Positions 35,856 through 45,856 of a stretch of DNA of 64,000 nt are shown in pieces. The DNA comes from Clostridium muellerianum (GTDB lineage Bacteria > Bacillota > Clostridia > Clostridiales > Clostridiaceae). The notes under the pieces are model-generated. The model was not told the DNA's origin and searched no databases. It saw only the letters and a list, made by a program, of their open reading frames with translations. The translations under genes were made by a program, and so were the position numbers. The stretch is taken from NCBI RefSeq assembly GCF_012926525.1, contig NZ_JABBNI010000025.1:124001-188000 (forward strand). The letters are read 5' to 3'. Each line of letters opens with the position of its first letter. Position 1 is the stretch's first letter.

Positions 35856-36749
35856 CTATTCCTCCTTTTCTCCATAATATATATCTATAATTCTCTTTCT
35901 TCTTTCTATTAAAAAAGCATATAATAATTTTTTTATATTGGGATGAATTATTCCATCATCATAACTATATACAATATCTCTTATTCTATTATCATTTAAC
36001 TTCTCTCTTATTTTATCTACTATACAAACTGTTTCTTCATAGTATTCACTTTTAATATATTCAACTAATTCAAAATGTCTTATTCTATTAGGTTTTGTCC
36101 ATCTTATCATAGATTTTGATTTACCAAATATTAAAGACTCAAATCTCATCTTATCTCTTAAAAAGTTCGGAACATCTTTTGGATCAATAAGGCAACATAA
36201 CGATGATCCATTATCATATAATGGTGATATTCTTATGTGTCCACTTACTTTATTCCTTACTATTCCCCAATTACTATGATGTCTATCACTGTTGCCTATT
36301 AATGCATCAAATATTGGAATAGCTAAGAAATCCTTTTCTAATCCTGTTTCCTTAATTGATTGAAGTATCATATTTATAGAATAAGGTTCTGCTGTTTTGT
36401 AGTCAATAAACTTATCTTGATTATATTCCTTATATATCTTAGTAATATATTGAATCCCCTCTATTAGTTCTTCTTCATCATTTAATATCATATAACTCAT
36501 AGATCCTACTCTACCTCTAAATGTTCCTATATCAACCTTAGCACATTCTATTTCTAAAACTTCAGCCAATTGTGATGCAATTTTTTCAGCCCAATATTCG
36601 CCTGTAGGCTTCCCCATATCTGCACCCTTAGGAAATTTAAATATACCTTTCTGCCTAGTTTTAGGATTAATAAGCCACTTTTTCTCACTGGCTCCACTAC
36701 CGAATGGAGATTCTTCATCAATCTCCCAATAATCAAATTTAATAAGCAC
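35856..36749 (-). CDS. HipA-like Ser/Thr kinase, core only
   Basis: 297 residues against about 440 for full HipA. The kinase motifs are present: GIFKFPK with the ATP-binding Lys38, the catalytic loop ALIGNSDRHHSNWG (Asp155, Asn160) and the metal-binding ISPLYDNGSS (Asp179). The N-terminal subdomain of HipA is absent and appears as a separate HIRAN-fused protein downstream. No HipB-type helix-turn-helix antitoxin gene is nearby. HipA kinases stop translation by phosphorylating tRNA synthetases; the target here is unknown. The start is GTG with AGGTGAG seven bases before it. It lies between pglX and the tracrRNA/cas9 unit. Confidence 0.8.
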   Translation of the reverse strand: MLIKFDYWEIDEESPFGSGASEKKWLINPKTRQKGIFKFPKGADMGKPTGEYWAEKIASQLAEVLEIECAKVDIGTFRGRVGSMSYMILNDEEELIEGIQYITKIYKEYNQDKFIDYKTAEPYSINMILQSIKETGLEKDFLAIPIFDALIGNSDRHHSNWGIVRNKVSGHIRISPLYDNGSSLCCLIDPKDVPNFLRDKMRFESLIFGKSKSMIRWTKPNRIRHFELVEYIKSEYYEETVCIVDKIREKLNDNRIRDIVYSYDDGIIHPNIKKLLYAFLIERRKRIIDIYYGEKEE

Positions 36750-36825
36750 CTATATACTCACCTGCCTTATAATCTTCCTATTTATAAGATATAAGGTATA
36801 CACTAAGCATACCCTATATTAATTT

Positions 36826-37899
36826 CTAAATCTTTACTAATAAGTCCATCTTAACTTCTTTTCCTTTAGAGTTAATTACTTTAACTCCTTGGAACTTAGC
36901 ATAGTTAACCTTGACTCCATCATCTAAATCAATAGCTATCTTCTCATTAGCTAAATGAGCAACTACCTGATCATACTCCCTGCATTCTTCTATCTGTTTA
37001 GTTATTTTACTTATCTTCTTTTTAGCAGCAGTTCTATCTTTTGCAGTATATTCTTCTGAATCCACTATTAATTGATGTCTTTGTATTTCTGCTTCATACT
37101 TTCTCTGTAATGTATGAAGATAATCAGTTCTAACCTTTGCTACAGTTTGTTCATTATATCTATGCATATAAATTAAAGCCCTAAAGCCGTCATTTTTACC
37201 TGAATCAAACATCCAATAAATGGGTCTCTTTTGATAAACCTTTAAATGATCCTTATAAAAATCTTTAATAAAGTATCTTCTAATTGCCTGTCTTGCAGTT
37301 TCGGAAGGCTTTCTACCTATTGAATCAGCAATAAAATCTAAATTTTCTTCTAAAGTTTCCTTACCATAAACAGTTCTGACAAATTCAATAAATCTAGAAA
37401 CTATATCATCCTCAAAATACTCATCTTCTGTAATAGGAATAACATTATCTAAATCTGGCACAAAAGTAGCCTTAATCCATTCATCAACTACTATTTCACC
37501 ATCTTCATTTTTTAATTGCTTCCTAACTCTCCACTCTCCATTATCACCTCTCCATTTATCCTTCCATTCTCCACCTGCATAAATAAGACCTTCTGCATCT
37601 ATGGAATATCTTCCAAGCATACAACCAACAGCATAAGAAATAAATGATTTTATGTCTCTTTCTCTATCTGCTTTTCTTATGGTTATATCTTTATCTTCTA
37701 CTTCTGGAGTTAATTCATCCTGTAAACCATAGATGTCAATGAAGATTTTATTTAATTCTTCTTCATTATGCTTTAATTGATTAAATTGACTATCCGTAAA
37801 TGACTTCCAAATATTAAATGCATCAGAGATATAGCAGGTAGTGGATAGTGAATAGTGATTAGTATTTTTTTGTTCATCTCTACTATCCCCACCATCCAC
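36826..37899 (-). CDS. pglX: PglX C-terminal part, out of frame with the N-terminal part
   Basis: 357 codons. From about residue 24 ([69 protein letters not shown]) this is the ordinary C-terminal region of BREX PglX. The first 23 codons come from the heptad-repeat tract and are not PglX-like. The frame is offset by two bases from the N-terminal part. There is no good ribosome site, so it is probably not made as a separate protein unless the frame is restored or re-initiation occurs. Confidence 0.85.
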   Translation of the reverse strand: MDGGDSRDEQKNTNHYSLSTTCYISDAFNIWKSFTDSQFNQLKHNEEELNKIFIDIYGLQDELTPEVEDKDITIRKADRERDIKSFISYAVGCMLGRYSIDAEGLIYAGGEWKDKWRGDNGEWRVRKQLKNEDGEIVVDEWIKATFVPDLDNVIPITEDEYFEDDIVSRFIEFVRTVYGKETLEENLDFIADSIGRKPSETARQAIRRYFIKDFYKDHLKVYQKRPIYWMFDSGKNDGFRALIYMHRYNEQTVAKVRTDYLHTLQRKYEAEIQRHQLIVDSEEYTAKDRTAAKKKISKITKQIEECREYDQVVAHLANEKIAIDLDDGVKVNYAKFQGVKVINSKGKEVKMDLLVKI

Positions 37900-40628
37900 T
37901 TTCCACTATCCACTAATAGAAGTGGATGTATTTTAAAATCCCATGAGGTTTCAAATGAATCCCAGTCATTTTTACATTTATTTATTAAAAAATCAACATA
38001 TTGATTAACTAAAAACTTTTTTTCATCTTTTAAAATTAAAGGCAAATCCGCTATATCTCCAACTTTATAATCTAGTGTTGGAGCCAAAATTTTAAGTAGT
38101 TCATTTGAAATTTTGCTATTAAGAAATCCTAATATATAATTTAAATTTTCATCTGTATCACAATAATAGGTAGGTCCTTTAGAATCAGATAACGTTCCAT
38201 GTGGTATATACCTAGAATTAAATATACCTGAACTAATTGACGACCACCCAATTCCTTCATTAAATATATATTCTAGATTATAATTATGTGATCTTACTTT
38301 TCCCTTTCCATCTTTAAAATTTCTTATTTCCTCCCCGTCATTATACCAATTAACTATATAATCTCTATTTCCATACCATTTTCTATACTCTCCTCCTTTA
38401 TTATACGGAAACCACTTCTTCTGACTAATTATTGCTGACTCCCTTGAAAATTCGTTAAACCTAATATGGTTATAATTTACTTCATACCATAATTTTAGAA
38501 AGTAGTCATTGTTTGCCGTTGCCATACCTTCTCGTGCTTTTCCATAAGAAGTTAAATTGCTATTTGCAAATAATTTATTCATATTAACAGTTATCCAATA
38601 TGCAATGTAATTATTAGGTATTTCATTAAATAATTTTTGCTTAGTACATATTATATTTTCTTTTTCCAGATAATTTTTTTCCTTTTCATATGTGTTATTA
38701 TAGTCTATTAGCCTTGAATACTTTCCAATATATTGCTTATTGTTTCTGTTTTGTAATACAAATGCTACTGATTGAACTACTTCACCACTTATTTCTTCAA
38801 ATGCTCTTGCACCTAAATGAACCATATTTATTATTGTTGTATAATCTAGTAATTTAATTCTCAACTCTGAAAATCTCTCCAAAAACATCCATGAATGTTG
38901 GGTTATCATTCCCATAAAGCAATATTTGTTTGTATAGTTATTAACCTTATCAATAAATACCGAATATACATCCTGTTTATGTTTAGAATATTTTTCATCA
39001 ATATAGTCTATTAATTTTATCGACATACCTTTTCTACCCAAATAGGGAGGATTAGTAACACAAATCCCATATTTTCTACCCATTATTTCTGCTTGTTTAA
39101 CTATTACAGGAAGTTTATCCAAAAGTATTCTTCTATAATCACCAAATATAAAGTTATCATCTTTTTCTATTTCCATTAATCTCTGTTTCAATGCTTTAAA
39201 ATTTACTTTTTTAACCTCAAGTATAGACCCATATTCCTTAGCATCAGTAAACACTTCAACTAAATATTCAATATCTTCTCTAAGCGTATCATTACCAACT
39301 TTCACAGTATCCATAGCAACTTCTTGTAATACATCTTCTTTAATCTTCTTACTGTCCACTATCTTCTGTCCACTATCAACTCCTACAAAGTAGTCTATAG
39401 CCTCTTTAGTTATTTCATTACTCTCTTGTATTGAACATAAATTTAATTCCAAGTCTACTCTTTCAATCTCCCTAAACAACCTTCTATTATAATGTCTAGC
39501 CTTCATAATCAAAGCAAAAGAAGCCAGTTGTGCTGCTCTATCGTCTATATCCAGACCATAAAGATTATTTTGTAGTATCATTCTAGGTATTTCTCTTTCT
39601 GAATATCCTGCTGATACATATATCTTATAAAGTACGTCAAATGCATACACCAATATATGTCCTGAGCCCATACATGGATCTAATACCTTTATATCTTCTG
39701 GCTTTAATTTACTATGTTCTTCCCTTATCTTCTTTAATTCTTCTTCTACTTCCGGCTCCTGGTCTGCTTCTTCCAAATAGTATTTCCACTCCTTTTGAAT
39801 CTCTTCATTGGGATGTCCTTCAAGCCACAATCTGCCTAGTGAATTTTCTACCATATATTTAACTATCCACTTTGGAGTAAAAAGTTGTGTTGCTGCTGGT
39901 ATATTTTCTTTTGATATTTTTACATTCTTTTTTAAGGCTGCAAATACTTCATCTTTCTTTTCAGATATATAGTATTGATACATCCAGCCTATTATTTCTA
40001 CTTCTTCCTTAAAGTCTACTTCTTCTATATCTTCTACCATTTTTCTTATTACAGAACCTTCTTCTAAAAGGTTATCTGGTAGTAATAATTCTGTATAGTC
40101 ACTTATCTTTTCAAACATTTGAGGTATTATTTTGCCTAGTTCATTACATTGCTTTACTAAAATATGCTTATAGGCTTCTTCTCTATCTTCTGTCTTTCCA
40201 CTATCTAAAAGTCTATATATGTATTCTGCATCTAATTTTAATTCATCTATTACTTCGGATATTCTAGTTAAAACATCTGGCTCTGTTTTTCCTTCAACTT
40301 CTGATGAAAGAACTCTTATTCCACTTGGAAGATAGTCATTCACTTCCATATACCTGAGTCCCATAAATCTATTAAACCAGGTATACGCTGCCTCTTCCAT
40401 TACTTGATCAAAGCCTTTTTCTCTAACTTCATTTACTAGCTTATCTCTATGCCCTTTAGAAAGTTTAAATATTTCTTCCTTACCTTCTAACTTAAATCCA
40501 CCTTGTACAGCTACTGCATCTTCTATTTTATTTTCTGTTACACCTATTCTATTTGCTCTTTCACTAACTGAACCTATTAAATTTTTTCTAGCCCATATGG
40601 CAAAAGTTTTTATTTTATTTTTATCCAT
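37773..40628 (-). CDS. pglX: BREX adenine-specific DNA methyltransferase PglX, N-terminal part (frameshifted)
   Basis: 951 codons; intact PglX is about 1,200 residues. The N6-adenine methyltransferase motifs are present: motif [12 protein letters not shown] (residues 317-327) and motif IV TNPPY (525-529). PglX-like sequence continues to [15 protein letters not shown] at about residue 903; then the frame runs through a repeat tract and ends in about 45 unrelated residues. The rest of PglX lies in another frame at 36826-37899. One inserted base, or one extra 7-nt unit, would join both parts without a stop. In this state BREX methylation and defence are probably off or altered. Confidence 0.9.
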   Translation of the reverse strand: MDKNKIKTFAIWARKNLIGSVSERANRIGVTENKIEDAVAVQGGFKLEGKEEIFKLSKGHRDKLVNEVREKGFDQVMEEAAYTWFNRFMGLRYMEVNDYLPSGIRVLSSEVEGKTEPDVLTRISEVIDELKLDAEYIYRLLDSGKTEDREEAYKHILVKQCNELGKIIPQMFEKISDYTELLLPDNLLEEGSVIRKMVEDIEEVDFKEEVEIIGWMYQYYISEKKDEVFAALKKNVKISKENIPAATQLFTPKWIVKYMVENSLGRLWLEGHPNEEIQKEWKYYLEEADQEPEVEEELKKIREEHSKLKPEDIKVLDPCMGSGHILVYAFDVLYKIYVSAGYSEREIPRMILQNNLYGLDIDDRAAQLASFALIMKARHYNRRLFREIERVDLELNLCSIQESNEITKEAIDYFVGVDSGQKIVDSKKIKEDVLQEVAMDTVKVGNDTLREDIEYLVEVFTDAKEYGSILEVKKVNFKALKQRLMEIEKDDNFIFGDYRRILLDKLPVIVKQAEIMGRKYGICVTNPPYLGRKGMSIKLIDYIDEKYSKHKQDVYSVFIDKVNNYTNKYCFMGMITQHSWMFLERFSELRIKLLDYTTIINMVHLGARAFEEISGEVVQSVAFVLQNRNNKQYIGKYSRLIDYNNTYEKEKNYLEKENIICTKQKLFNEIPNNYIAYWITVNMNKLFANSNLTSYGKAREGMATANNDYFLKLWYEVNYNHIRFNEFSRESAIISQKKWFPYNKGGEYRKWYGNRDYIVNWYNDGEEIRNFKDGKGKVRSHNYNLEYIFNEGIGWSSISSGIFNSRYIPHGTLSDSKGPTYYCDTDENLNYILGFLNSKISNELLKILAPTLDYKVGDIADLPLILKDEKKFLVNQYVDFLINKCKNDWDSFETSWDFKIHPLLLVDSGKWMVGIVEMNKKILITIHYPLPAISLMHLIFGSHLRIVNLIN
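37839..37918. repeat. pglX: heptanucleotide repeat tract with A7 run inside pglX
   Basis: Plus-strand units AGTGGAT-AGTGAAT-AGTGATT (37840-37860) face ACCATCC-ACTTTCC-ACTATCC-ACTAATA (37891-37918). TAGTGGATAGTG at 37839-37850 and CACTATCCACTA at 37904-37915 are a perfect 12-bp inverted repeat. Between them a T7 run (A7 in the coding strand) lies at about 37865-37871. The pglX frame breaks here. Confidence 0.85.
39351..39378. repeat. pglX: second heptad tract inside pglX, read in frame
   Basis: Four consecutive units ACTGTCC-ACTATCT-TCTGTCC-ACTATCA. In the protein they give the segment [12 protein letters not shown] (residues about 417-428) between the methyltransferase motifs. It is the same unit family as at 37840 and could also shift the frame. 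Confidence 0.65.
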
Positions 40629-40650
40629 TTGTTTTTCCCCTTCTTATATC

Positions 40651-40715
40651 TAGTGAGCAGTGGTTAGTTACTATCTACCCAATACTTACTGCTCACTAAT
40701 CACTGCCCACTAAAC
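40651..40715. repeat. heptad repeat cluster in the brxC-pglX spacer
   Basis: AGTGAGC-AGTGGTT-AGTTACT from 40652 faces ACTGCTC-ACTAATC-ACTGCCC-ACTAAAC at 40688-40715; TAGTGAGCAGT and ACTGCTCACTA form an 11-bp inverted repeat. The distal end runs into the brxC stop. A hairpin of this kind could lower readthrough into pglX. Confidence 0.65.
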
Positions 40716-43700
40716 CAAACTTATTATTGTATCCTTTTCCAGCTCTTCTCTTAATTTCTTTCTTAGTGCTTCTACAACTTCATCTATGTCATCATTATTC
40801 TTTATAGTCTTCTGACCTTTAACTAATTCCCTCATGCTTAAAGTCTTTGTTTTTATAATAACCTCTGGTATACTATCTACTTCATAAGCTGCAGCAATAG
40901 TTTTTTCTTCTTTATTTTCTGGTTTCTCTGCCACTCTATTGGCATTTTCTATTTTCTTAGACTTTATTATCTTTTGTCTTTCATCCTCTTCTATTATTTC
41001 CTTAATTAATTTTAGCTTAAGCTTATCTGCGAGATCAGACATGGATGAAAGTACAGCAAAATTATTTGCTCCTTCAACTCTAGCATAAAGGTTATTAAAT
41101 TCTTCAATTATTTTATTATTAAACTTATCCTTAAAATCATAATTGTCTAAGGTTTCAAAAACCTCTTTTTTACACATTTCTATAAAGCCTTTTACAGGAA
41201 TACTTTCTTCTTCTAGTAATGACAATATCTTGTTGTTATACTTTTCTATTAAAAGTGGTATTCCTGGTATCTTAGAATAAGGTTTAGACATTCTCAATAT
41301 TTCCTTTATTTCTTCTACAACTCTCTTTACATCATCGTTTACTATATATTCTTTATTATCTTGAAAGTTTTCTAACTTATCTAAAGCATCATCAAATATA
41401 ATCCTCTGCTCGCCTTTAGATGAAAAATCTATTCTTCCATTTTCTTTCTTATAGAAAAATCCCTTTATCTCATCAATATTATCTGCATAATCTAATAACT
41501 CATCTTCTAAATCATACACTTTTTTAAAAAACTCAATTGTATCTGTAAGCTCTACTATTTCTACAAATAATTTCTTACCATCCTTTAATATATTTTCTCC
41601 TGGGTAAGAGTTTCTATGTGAAAAGTTAACAAGCATTTCGTTTATTCTTGATAGCTCCTTCTTACATTCATCTTTAAATATACTCATTATTCCATCTTCA
41701 TCACCTGGTAGTGATGAAAATCCAAACAAATCCTTATTTAAATCACGAACTACATCTATGTATTTTTGACTTACTTTTTCTCTAGTCTTTAATATAACTC
41801 TCTCAATATAATCTCTCTTAGTAATATAGTTTACTATTTCTCTATTGTTAGGAGTCACTACTTCTCCATTCAATATAACTTTAATATCCTGCTTTTTAAA
41901 TAAAGTTATTATTATGGTCTGTATGTCAATGTCTTTCCATCCATAAGGAGGCTTTGAAAACTTAGTTAATACGCTCTTAACTGTAACTTGCAGATTTCTT
42001 GCTGAACTAGTTTGTATATGATTATTAACTTCATCTACCGCTAATCTATTAGGATTGCTATCCACTAACTCCATTTGGTTTAATCTTGCATCCATAATGT
42101 CATAAAGCTCTTTAGCATTTTCTTTAAAACTCTTTATGTAGTTAATCTTATTATACTTAGAATCTATTAAGGCCCTTAGTCCTTCATTTATTCTATCTAT
42201 ACTGCTTTTTTCTTTTATATCTAGTAAACTTCCATTCACATATACTTCTGCAGTTCTTAAAGCTTCTTCTATTAAAAACTTTGCTCTTTTGGCTCTATCT
42301 TCTCTCTCCCTGCTTTTCTTTGTTTTAATGTCTTCTATAGCTGTACTAGATTTTGTTCCTCCCTTAACTCTTAAATAAGCATCTATCTTTAATACATTTT
42401 CTATTTCTTCAATATAATTAACTTCCTTTGCAATATTTATAATTACATTGCTTTCTCTAGTAGATAAAAGCTTTAACTCACTTTCACTAGAGCCACCTAC
42501 TAAATCAAAATTTGCAGTTATAACCTTAACTCCTATTTCATTTGTTTGTGGTCCTCTAGTTCTATCATCTACTATTTTATTAAATGTAAATTGATATTTT
42601 TTTGAATATGAAAATTTAGGATCACCATATATATCATCAAAAATTATTTCTCCAATCTTTTGAACAACTTCCCCACTATCTACTGGCATATTCTTAATTT
42701 CTTTATTTACATCCTGCTCATCATTAGTTAAAAATATATATTCATCACCATTCTTCTGAACTAATGTTTCTCTTATTAGTCTGTTTAAGGATTCTTGAAC
42801 TTTTTTCTTTATTTCTAGTTTGTCATCATCTATTTCACTTACTAATAATGTAGATAAATTTTCTATATTAGCTTTAATTTCTTTTACATACTTAACCAAA
42901 AATAAAAGTTTTAAAATTTCCACATCATAATCGTTTAAGTGATCATTGTTTTCTGCATGAATGATAACTGATCTAATGGCTGAATCTAAAAAAGTTTCTA
43001 TGGTTCTATAAAAAGCTGAAAACGGTATAAGTATATTAGAGTCCTTATCCATATAATCTACAGCAACTTGTTGGTATGCACCTAATAAACTTCTTTCTCC
43101 TTTAGATAAGCTCTTACCAGATGCTCCATGCTCCCTAATTCCATTAAAGGTAGCTTGAAGTAAATTAAATTGGTAAGGAATAAATGGATATACTTCTGCA
43201 AAATCTTCTCCATTTTTATATAATTTCATTTCAGCAGTATCTGATGTAAAGGTTAAAAGATTCTTTATTATAGATTCTTTTTGCTCATATAATGCTTTTA
43301 AATGGCTTATAGCAGTATCTTTTTTTCTAAGTATACGTTTTTTAATTACTTCATCCACATTTGCTGATGAAAGAGATAATCTAGTATTAAATCTGCCTTG
43401 AATCTTAGAAAAATCATTTCCTTTAACCTTTGTAAATTCATCCAATCCTTCTTGAGATGTAACTATTACCCAGCATTTTCCGTTGCATTTAGTACCTAAA
43501 TCCTCTACAACTGTTTGAAGGTCTAACATAAACCTAGTATTATCTCCTATATACTGACCAATTTCATCTACTAAGAAAACTACATGATGATTTTTTCCCT
43601 TAGAATCACTGTATTCTTTAACCTTGAAAGCAAACTTATCTATACTTAATGAATAATTTTCTTCACACTTGTTATACCAATTTCTTGCTGCTTCCTCACT

Positions 43701-44357
43701 CATTTTAGTAGTTTTAGACAAGGCTTCTATAATTGAATCTTCTTCATAGAAGAAGTCTTCCCTTGCATCTATCCATGAATTACCTGATATTTCTTCAAAA
43801 GTCCTTTTAAAATCTTCATAAACTCCATCTTTAACCATTTGCCTCTCTAATTCTGCTATCCAAGGCATAGATCCGCAAAAGCCCTGCATTTCATTAAATA
43901 CCTTGTTAAATACATTGACAATTGCATCTTTATTAGACTTAGAATCAGAGTCAGATTTCGAGTCTATATTGAAAAGAATAACATCTGCTTTTACATCTCC
44001 TGCTTGTTTCATATTTGCTAATATAACGCTATCCAATCCCTTATCATCAAAATAATTAATAGCTTTCTTTCCTTCTATGTCTCTATTTTCTAAAAGATAA
44101 GAAAGTATCTTTAAAAAATGAGACTTACCACTACCAAAGAATCCTGAAATCCATACACCGTTTTTATCTGTATTTCCTAATATACCTGTTTTATAGCTTT
44201 CAAAAAATCTATCAATATGTTTGTTTAACTCACCAGTTACAACATATTCATCTAATTCCTGCTTTATATTTTCATCATCATACTGCCCAACTTTTATAAC
44301 ACCTTTAATATCTCTATCTATTTTTTTATAAAACATATCTTTTAACATGAAGTCCAT
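40710..44357 (-). CDS. brxC: BREX type 1 large P-loop ATPase BrxC
   Basis: 1,215 residues. Walker A is WISGFFGSGKSHFLKIL (GFFGSGKS at 72-79) and HHVVFLVDEIGQYIG gives the Walker B near residue 275. Long coiled helical regions fill the second half (for example around 690-760 and 900-1000). BrxC is thought to be an ATP-driven core of the BREX complex with BrxB, PglX and PglZ. Length matches the family. GGGGG precedes the ATG at 44357. It is separated from pglX by an 81-bp spacer with heptad repeats. Confidence 0.94.
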   Translation of the reverse strand: MDFMLKDMFYKKIDRDIKGVIKVGQYDDENIKQELDEYVVTGELNKHIDRFFESYKTGILGNTDKNGVWISGFFGSGKSHFLKILSYLLENRDIEGKKAINYFDDKGLDSVILANMKQAGDVKADVILFNIDSKSDSDSKSNKDAIVNVFNKVFNEMQGFCGSMPWIAELERQMVKDGVYEDFKRTFEEISGNSWIDAREDFFYEEDSIIEALSKTTKMSEEAARNWYNKCEENYSLSIDKFAFKVKEYSDSKGKNHHVVFLVDEIGQYIGDNTRFMLDLQTVVEDLGTKCNGKCWVIVTSQEGLDEFTKVKGNDFSKIQGRFNTRLSLSSANVDEVIKKRILRKKDTAISHLKALYEQKESIIKNLLTFTSDTAEMKLYKNGEDFAEVYPFIPYQFNLLQATFNGIREHGASGKSLSKGERSLLGAYQQVAVDYMDKDSNILIPFSAFYRTIETFLDSAIRSVIIHAENNDHLNDYDVEILKLLFLVKYVKEIKANIENLSTLLVSEIDDDKLEIKKKVQESLNRLIRETLVQKNGDEYIFLTNDEQDVNKEIKNMPVDSGEVVQKIGEIIFDDIYGDPKFSYSKKYQFTFNKIVDDRTRGPQTNEIGVKVITANFDLVGGSSESELKLLSTRESNVIINIAKEVNYIEEIENVLKIDAYLRVKGGTKSSTAIEDIKTKKSREREDRAKRAKFLIEEALRTAEVYVNGSLLDIKEKSSIDRINEGLRALIDSKYNKINYIKSFKENAKELYDIMDARLNQMELVDSNPNRLAVDEVNNHIQTSSARNLQVTVKSVLTKFSKPPYGWKDIDIQTIIITLFKKQDIKVILNGEVVTPNNREIVNYITKRDYIERVILKTREKVSQKYIDVVRDLNKDLFGFSSLPGDEDGIMSIFKDECKKELSRINEMLVNFSHRNSYPGENILKDGKKLFVEIVELTDTIEFFKKVYDLEDELLDYADNIDEIKGFFYKKENGRIDFSSKGEQRIIFDDALDKLENFQDNKEYIVNDDVKRVVEEIKEILRMSKPYSKIPGIPLLIEKYNNKILSLLEEESIPVKGFIEMCKKEVFETLDNYDFKDKFNNKIIEEFNNLYARVEGANNFAVLSSMSDLADKLKLKLIKEIIEEDERQKIIKSKKIENANRVAEKPENKEEKTIAAAYEVDSIPEVIIKTKTLSMRELVKGQKTIKNNDDIDEVVEALRKKLREELEKDTIISLV

Positions 44358-44456
44358 ATAAATTTCCCCCTATACTTTTAATATTTATCCGATAACTACC
44401 ACTAGGCTCTTACTTTTACAAACATTAGTTAATCAATTCTACCTTTCTGAATTAAT

Positions 44457-45044
44457 CTAAACTTTATCTATTAATGGAAATGCTCTATAATAATTGTCAT
44501 CTTTCAAAGTATTAAAGAGCATAAGTGAACCACCATCATAGTTTCCTGGAAAAAACATTATTAATGGCTGCTTTTCTACGATTCTATGTAGATTATTTAA
44601 AATAGTATGTGATCTTATTATAGGCCAAGCCTTCCCTATACCAGTTAAAAATACAATGTCCCTTCCCTCTAACCTTTCTGAAATGTATTTTACCACTAAG
44701 TCATTTTCTAATGTTAATCTTAATGTTTTTTTAGTAGCATTGAACACTTGTTCACTGCCTTTTTTCTGTTCCATTTCTAGATTCTTCTTAAAATATCCCT
44801 TTGACTCTAAAATTTCTAAAATTATATCATAAAGATCAAATTCAACTATATTTAATCCATATACTTCCTTAGCCTTTTCCTTTATAAATTTTATTCTCTC
44901 CCTAATTAAGAGTTCATGTTCTGGATTATAGTCAAAAATATAGAATCCTATTTCATTACCTAATCCCTTATTTTGTATAAATGTAGATTCAACGATCTTA
45001 GGTAATATTTCATCAATTCTTTGATATATATCCTTCATTACCAT
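44457..45044 (-). CDS. brxB: BREX protein BrxB (DUF1788)
   Basis: About 195 residues. DUF1788 pattern: helical N-terminus (YQRIDEILPKIVESTF), IGFYIFDYNPEHELLIRERI, then VFLTGIGKAWPIIRSHTILN and PLIMFFPGNYDGGSLMLFNT, where the FPG.Y dG segment is the most typical feature. BrxB is an essential BREX component in other type 1 systems and contacts BrxC or PglZ. The reading frame overlaps the brxA stop. I choose ATG at 45044 because AAAGGAG lies five bases before it; the frame is open to 45062. Confidence 0.92.
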   Translation of the reverse strand: MVMKDIYQRIDEILPKIVESTFIQNKGLGNEIGFYIFDYNPEHELLIRERIKFIKEKAKEVYGLNIVEFDLYDIILEILESKGYFKKNLEMEQKKGSEQVFNATKKTLRLTLENDLVVKYISERLEGRDIVFLTGIGKAWPIIRSHTILNNLHRIVEKQPLIMFFPGNYDGGSLMLFNTLKDDNYYRAFPLIDKV

Positions 45045-45054
45045 CTCTACTCCT

Positions 45055-45651
45055 TTACTCATTATCTCCTAGTATTGCATTTATATATATTTTATCTCCT
45101 ATTTTGTAGAGATATTGTTTTACTTCATTCTCTACTATAGGAATCTTTATTTCTCTATCCCCTTTTTGGTTTTTAATAAGCCCACATTCAAAAAGAATTC
45201 TTATATAAACTTGTTTTAACTTTTTTAATGTATATTCTGTCCAAGAAGCTACTTTATCACTTTGCTCTCTTTTACTTTGAAAAAATAAATTAAAATCTTT
45301 GTCTTTTATATAAAAATCTCTTAATAATATTTTCTCCTTATAAATCTCATTCATAAATTCAAAAAATAACCTATCTGTTTTGATAATTGAATATAAAACA
45401 AGTATTTTAGATGTTTCTATGTTGCCCTTTACTATTTTTTCTATTATGTGCTTATCCAAAATTTGTAATCTTGAAGCTATTATTGATGCAACTTCCTTTT
45501 TTCTAGCTTCACTTTCAAGTTGAAAAATATTTTCTTCTAATGATTTCTTTTTTATTTCACTTAAAGATAAACCTTGATTTATAAGGATTGCAGCCTTTTT
45601 GGTTTCTTTATACAAATAAGGTCTGGACTTAATAGTGGATTTATATTCCAT
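45055..45651 (-). CDS. brxA: BREX protein BrxA (DUF1819)
   Basis: About 198 residues of the DUF1819 family: YKSTIKSRPYLYKETKKAAI, LILYSIIKTDRLFFEFMNEI-like (ILVLYSIIKTDRLFFEFMNE) and SDKVASWTEYTLKKLKQVYI. BrxA is a small DNA-binding protein and the usual first gene of type 1 BREX operons. The ATG at 45651 has GGAGGTGA eight bases before it; the ATG at 45669 overlaps that site and is unlikely. Intergenic sequence upstream (45670-45856) holds divergent promoters. Confidence 0.92.
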   Translation of the reverse strand: MEYKSTIKSRPYLYKETKKAAILINQGLSLSEIKKKSLEENIFQLESEARKKEVASIIASRLQILDKHIIEKIVKGNIETSKILVLYSIIKTDRLFFEFMNEIYKEKILLRDFYIKDKDFNLFFQSKREQSDKVASWTEYTLKKLKQVYIRILFECGLIKNQKGDREIKIPIVENEVKQYLYKIGDKIYINAILGDNE

Positions 45652-45689
45652 AACTTCATTCACCTCCATGGTCCAGTTTTACACAAAAT

Positions 45690-45698
45690 ATTATATCA
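45690..45698 (-). promoter_or_regulatory. extended -10 promoter for the BREX operon
   Basis: TGATATAAT on the minus strand is a full extended -10 element (TG-n-TATAAT), about 40 bp before the brxA start. No good -35 is seen, which extended -10 promoters can do without. Confidence 0.55.
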
Positions 45699-45789
45699 CA
45701 ACTTAGAATATAATATTTTCTAAATTATACTTTTATAATTAATGTAATTCATAACTAGTTTTTAAATTAACTCTAATTTTAATAAATAA

Positions 45790-45818
45790 TTGATAAGCGT
45801 TAACAATAGACATATAAT
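45790..45818 (+). promoter_or_regulatory. promoter of the Uma2-like gene
   Basis: TTGATA (45790-45795), a 17-bp spacer and TATAAT (45813-45818). It lies about 40 bp before the ATG at 45857. Confidence 0.65.
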
Positions 45819-45856
45819 AAGTTTATAGAAATATAATATAATGAGGTGATGAATAT

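Noticed and set aside
36826-37899. The PglX C-terminal ORF as an independent gene
   Set aside because: Its first 23 codons are repeat DNA, it has no ribosome site, and its sequence continues PglX directly.
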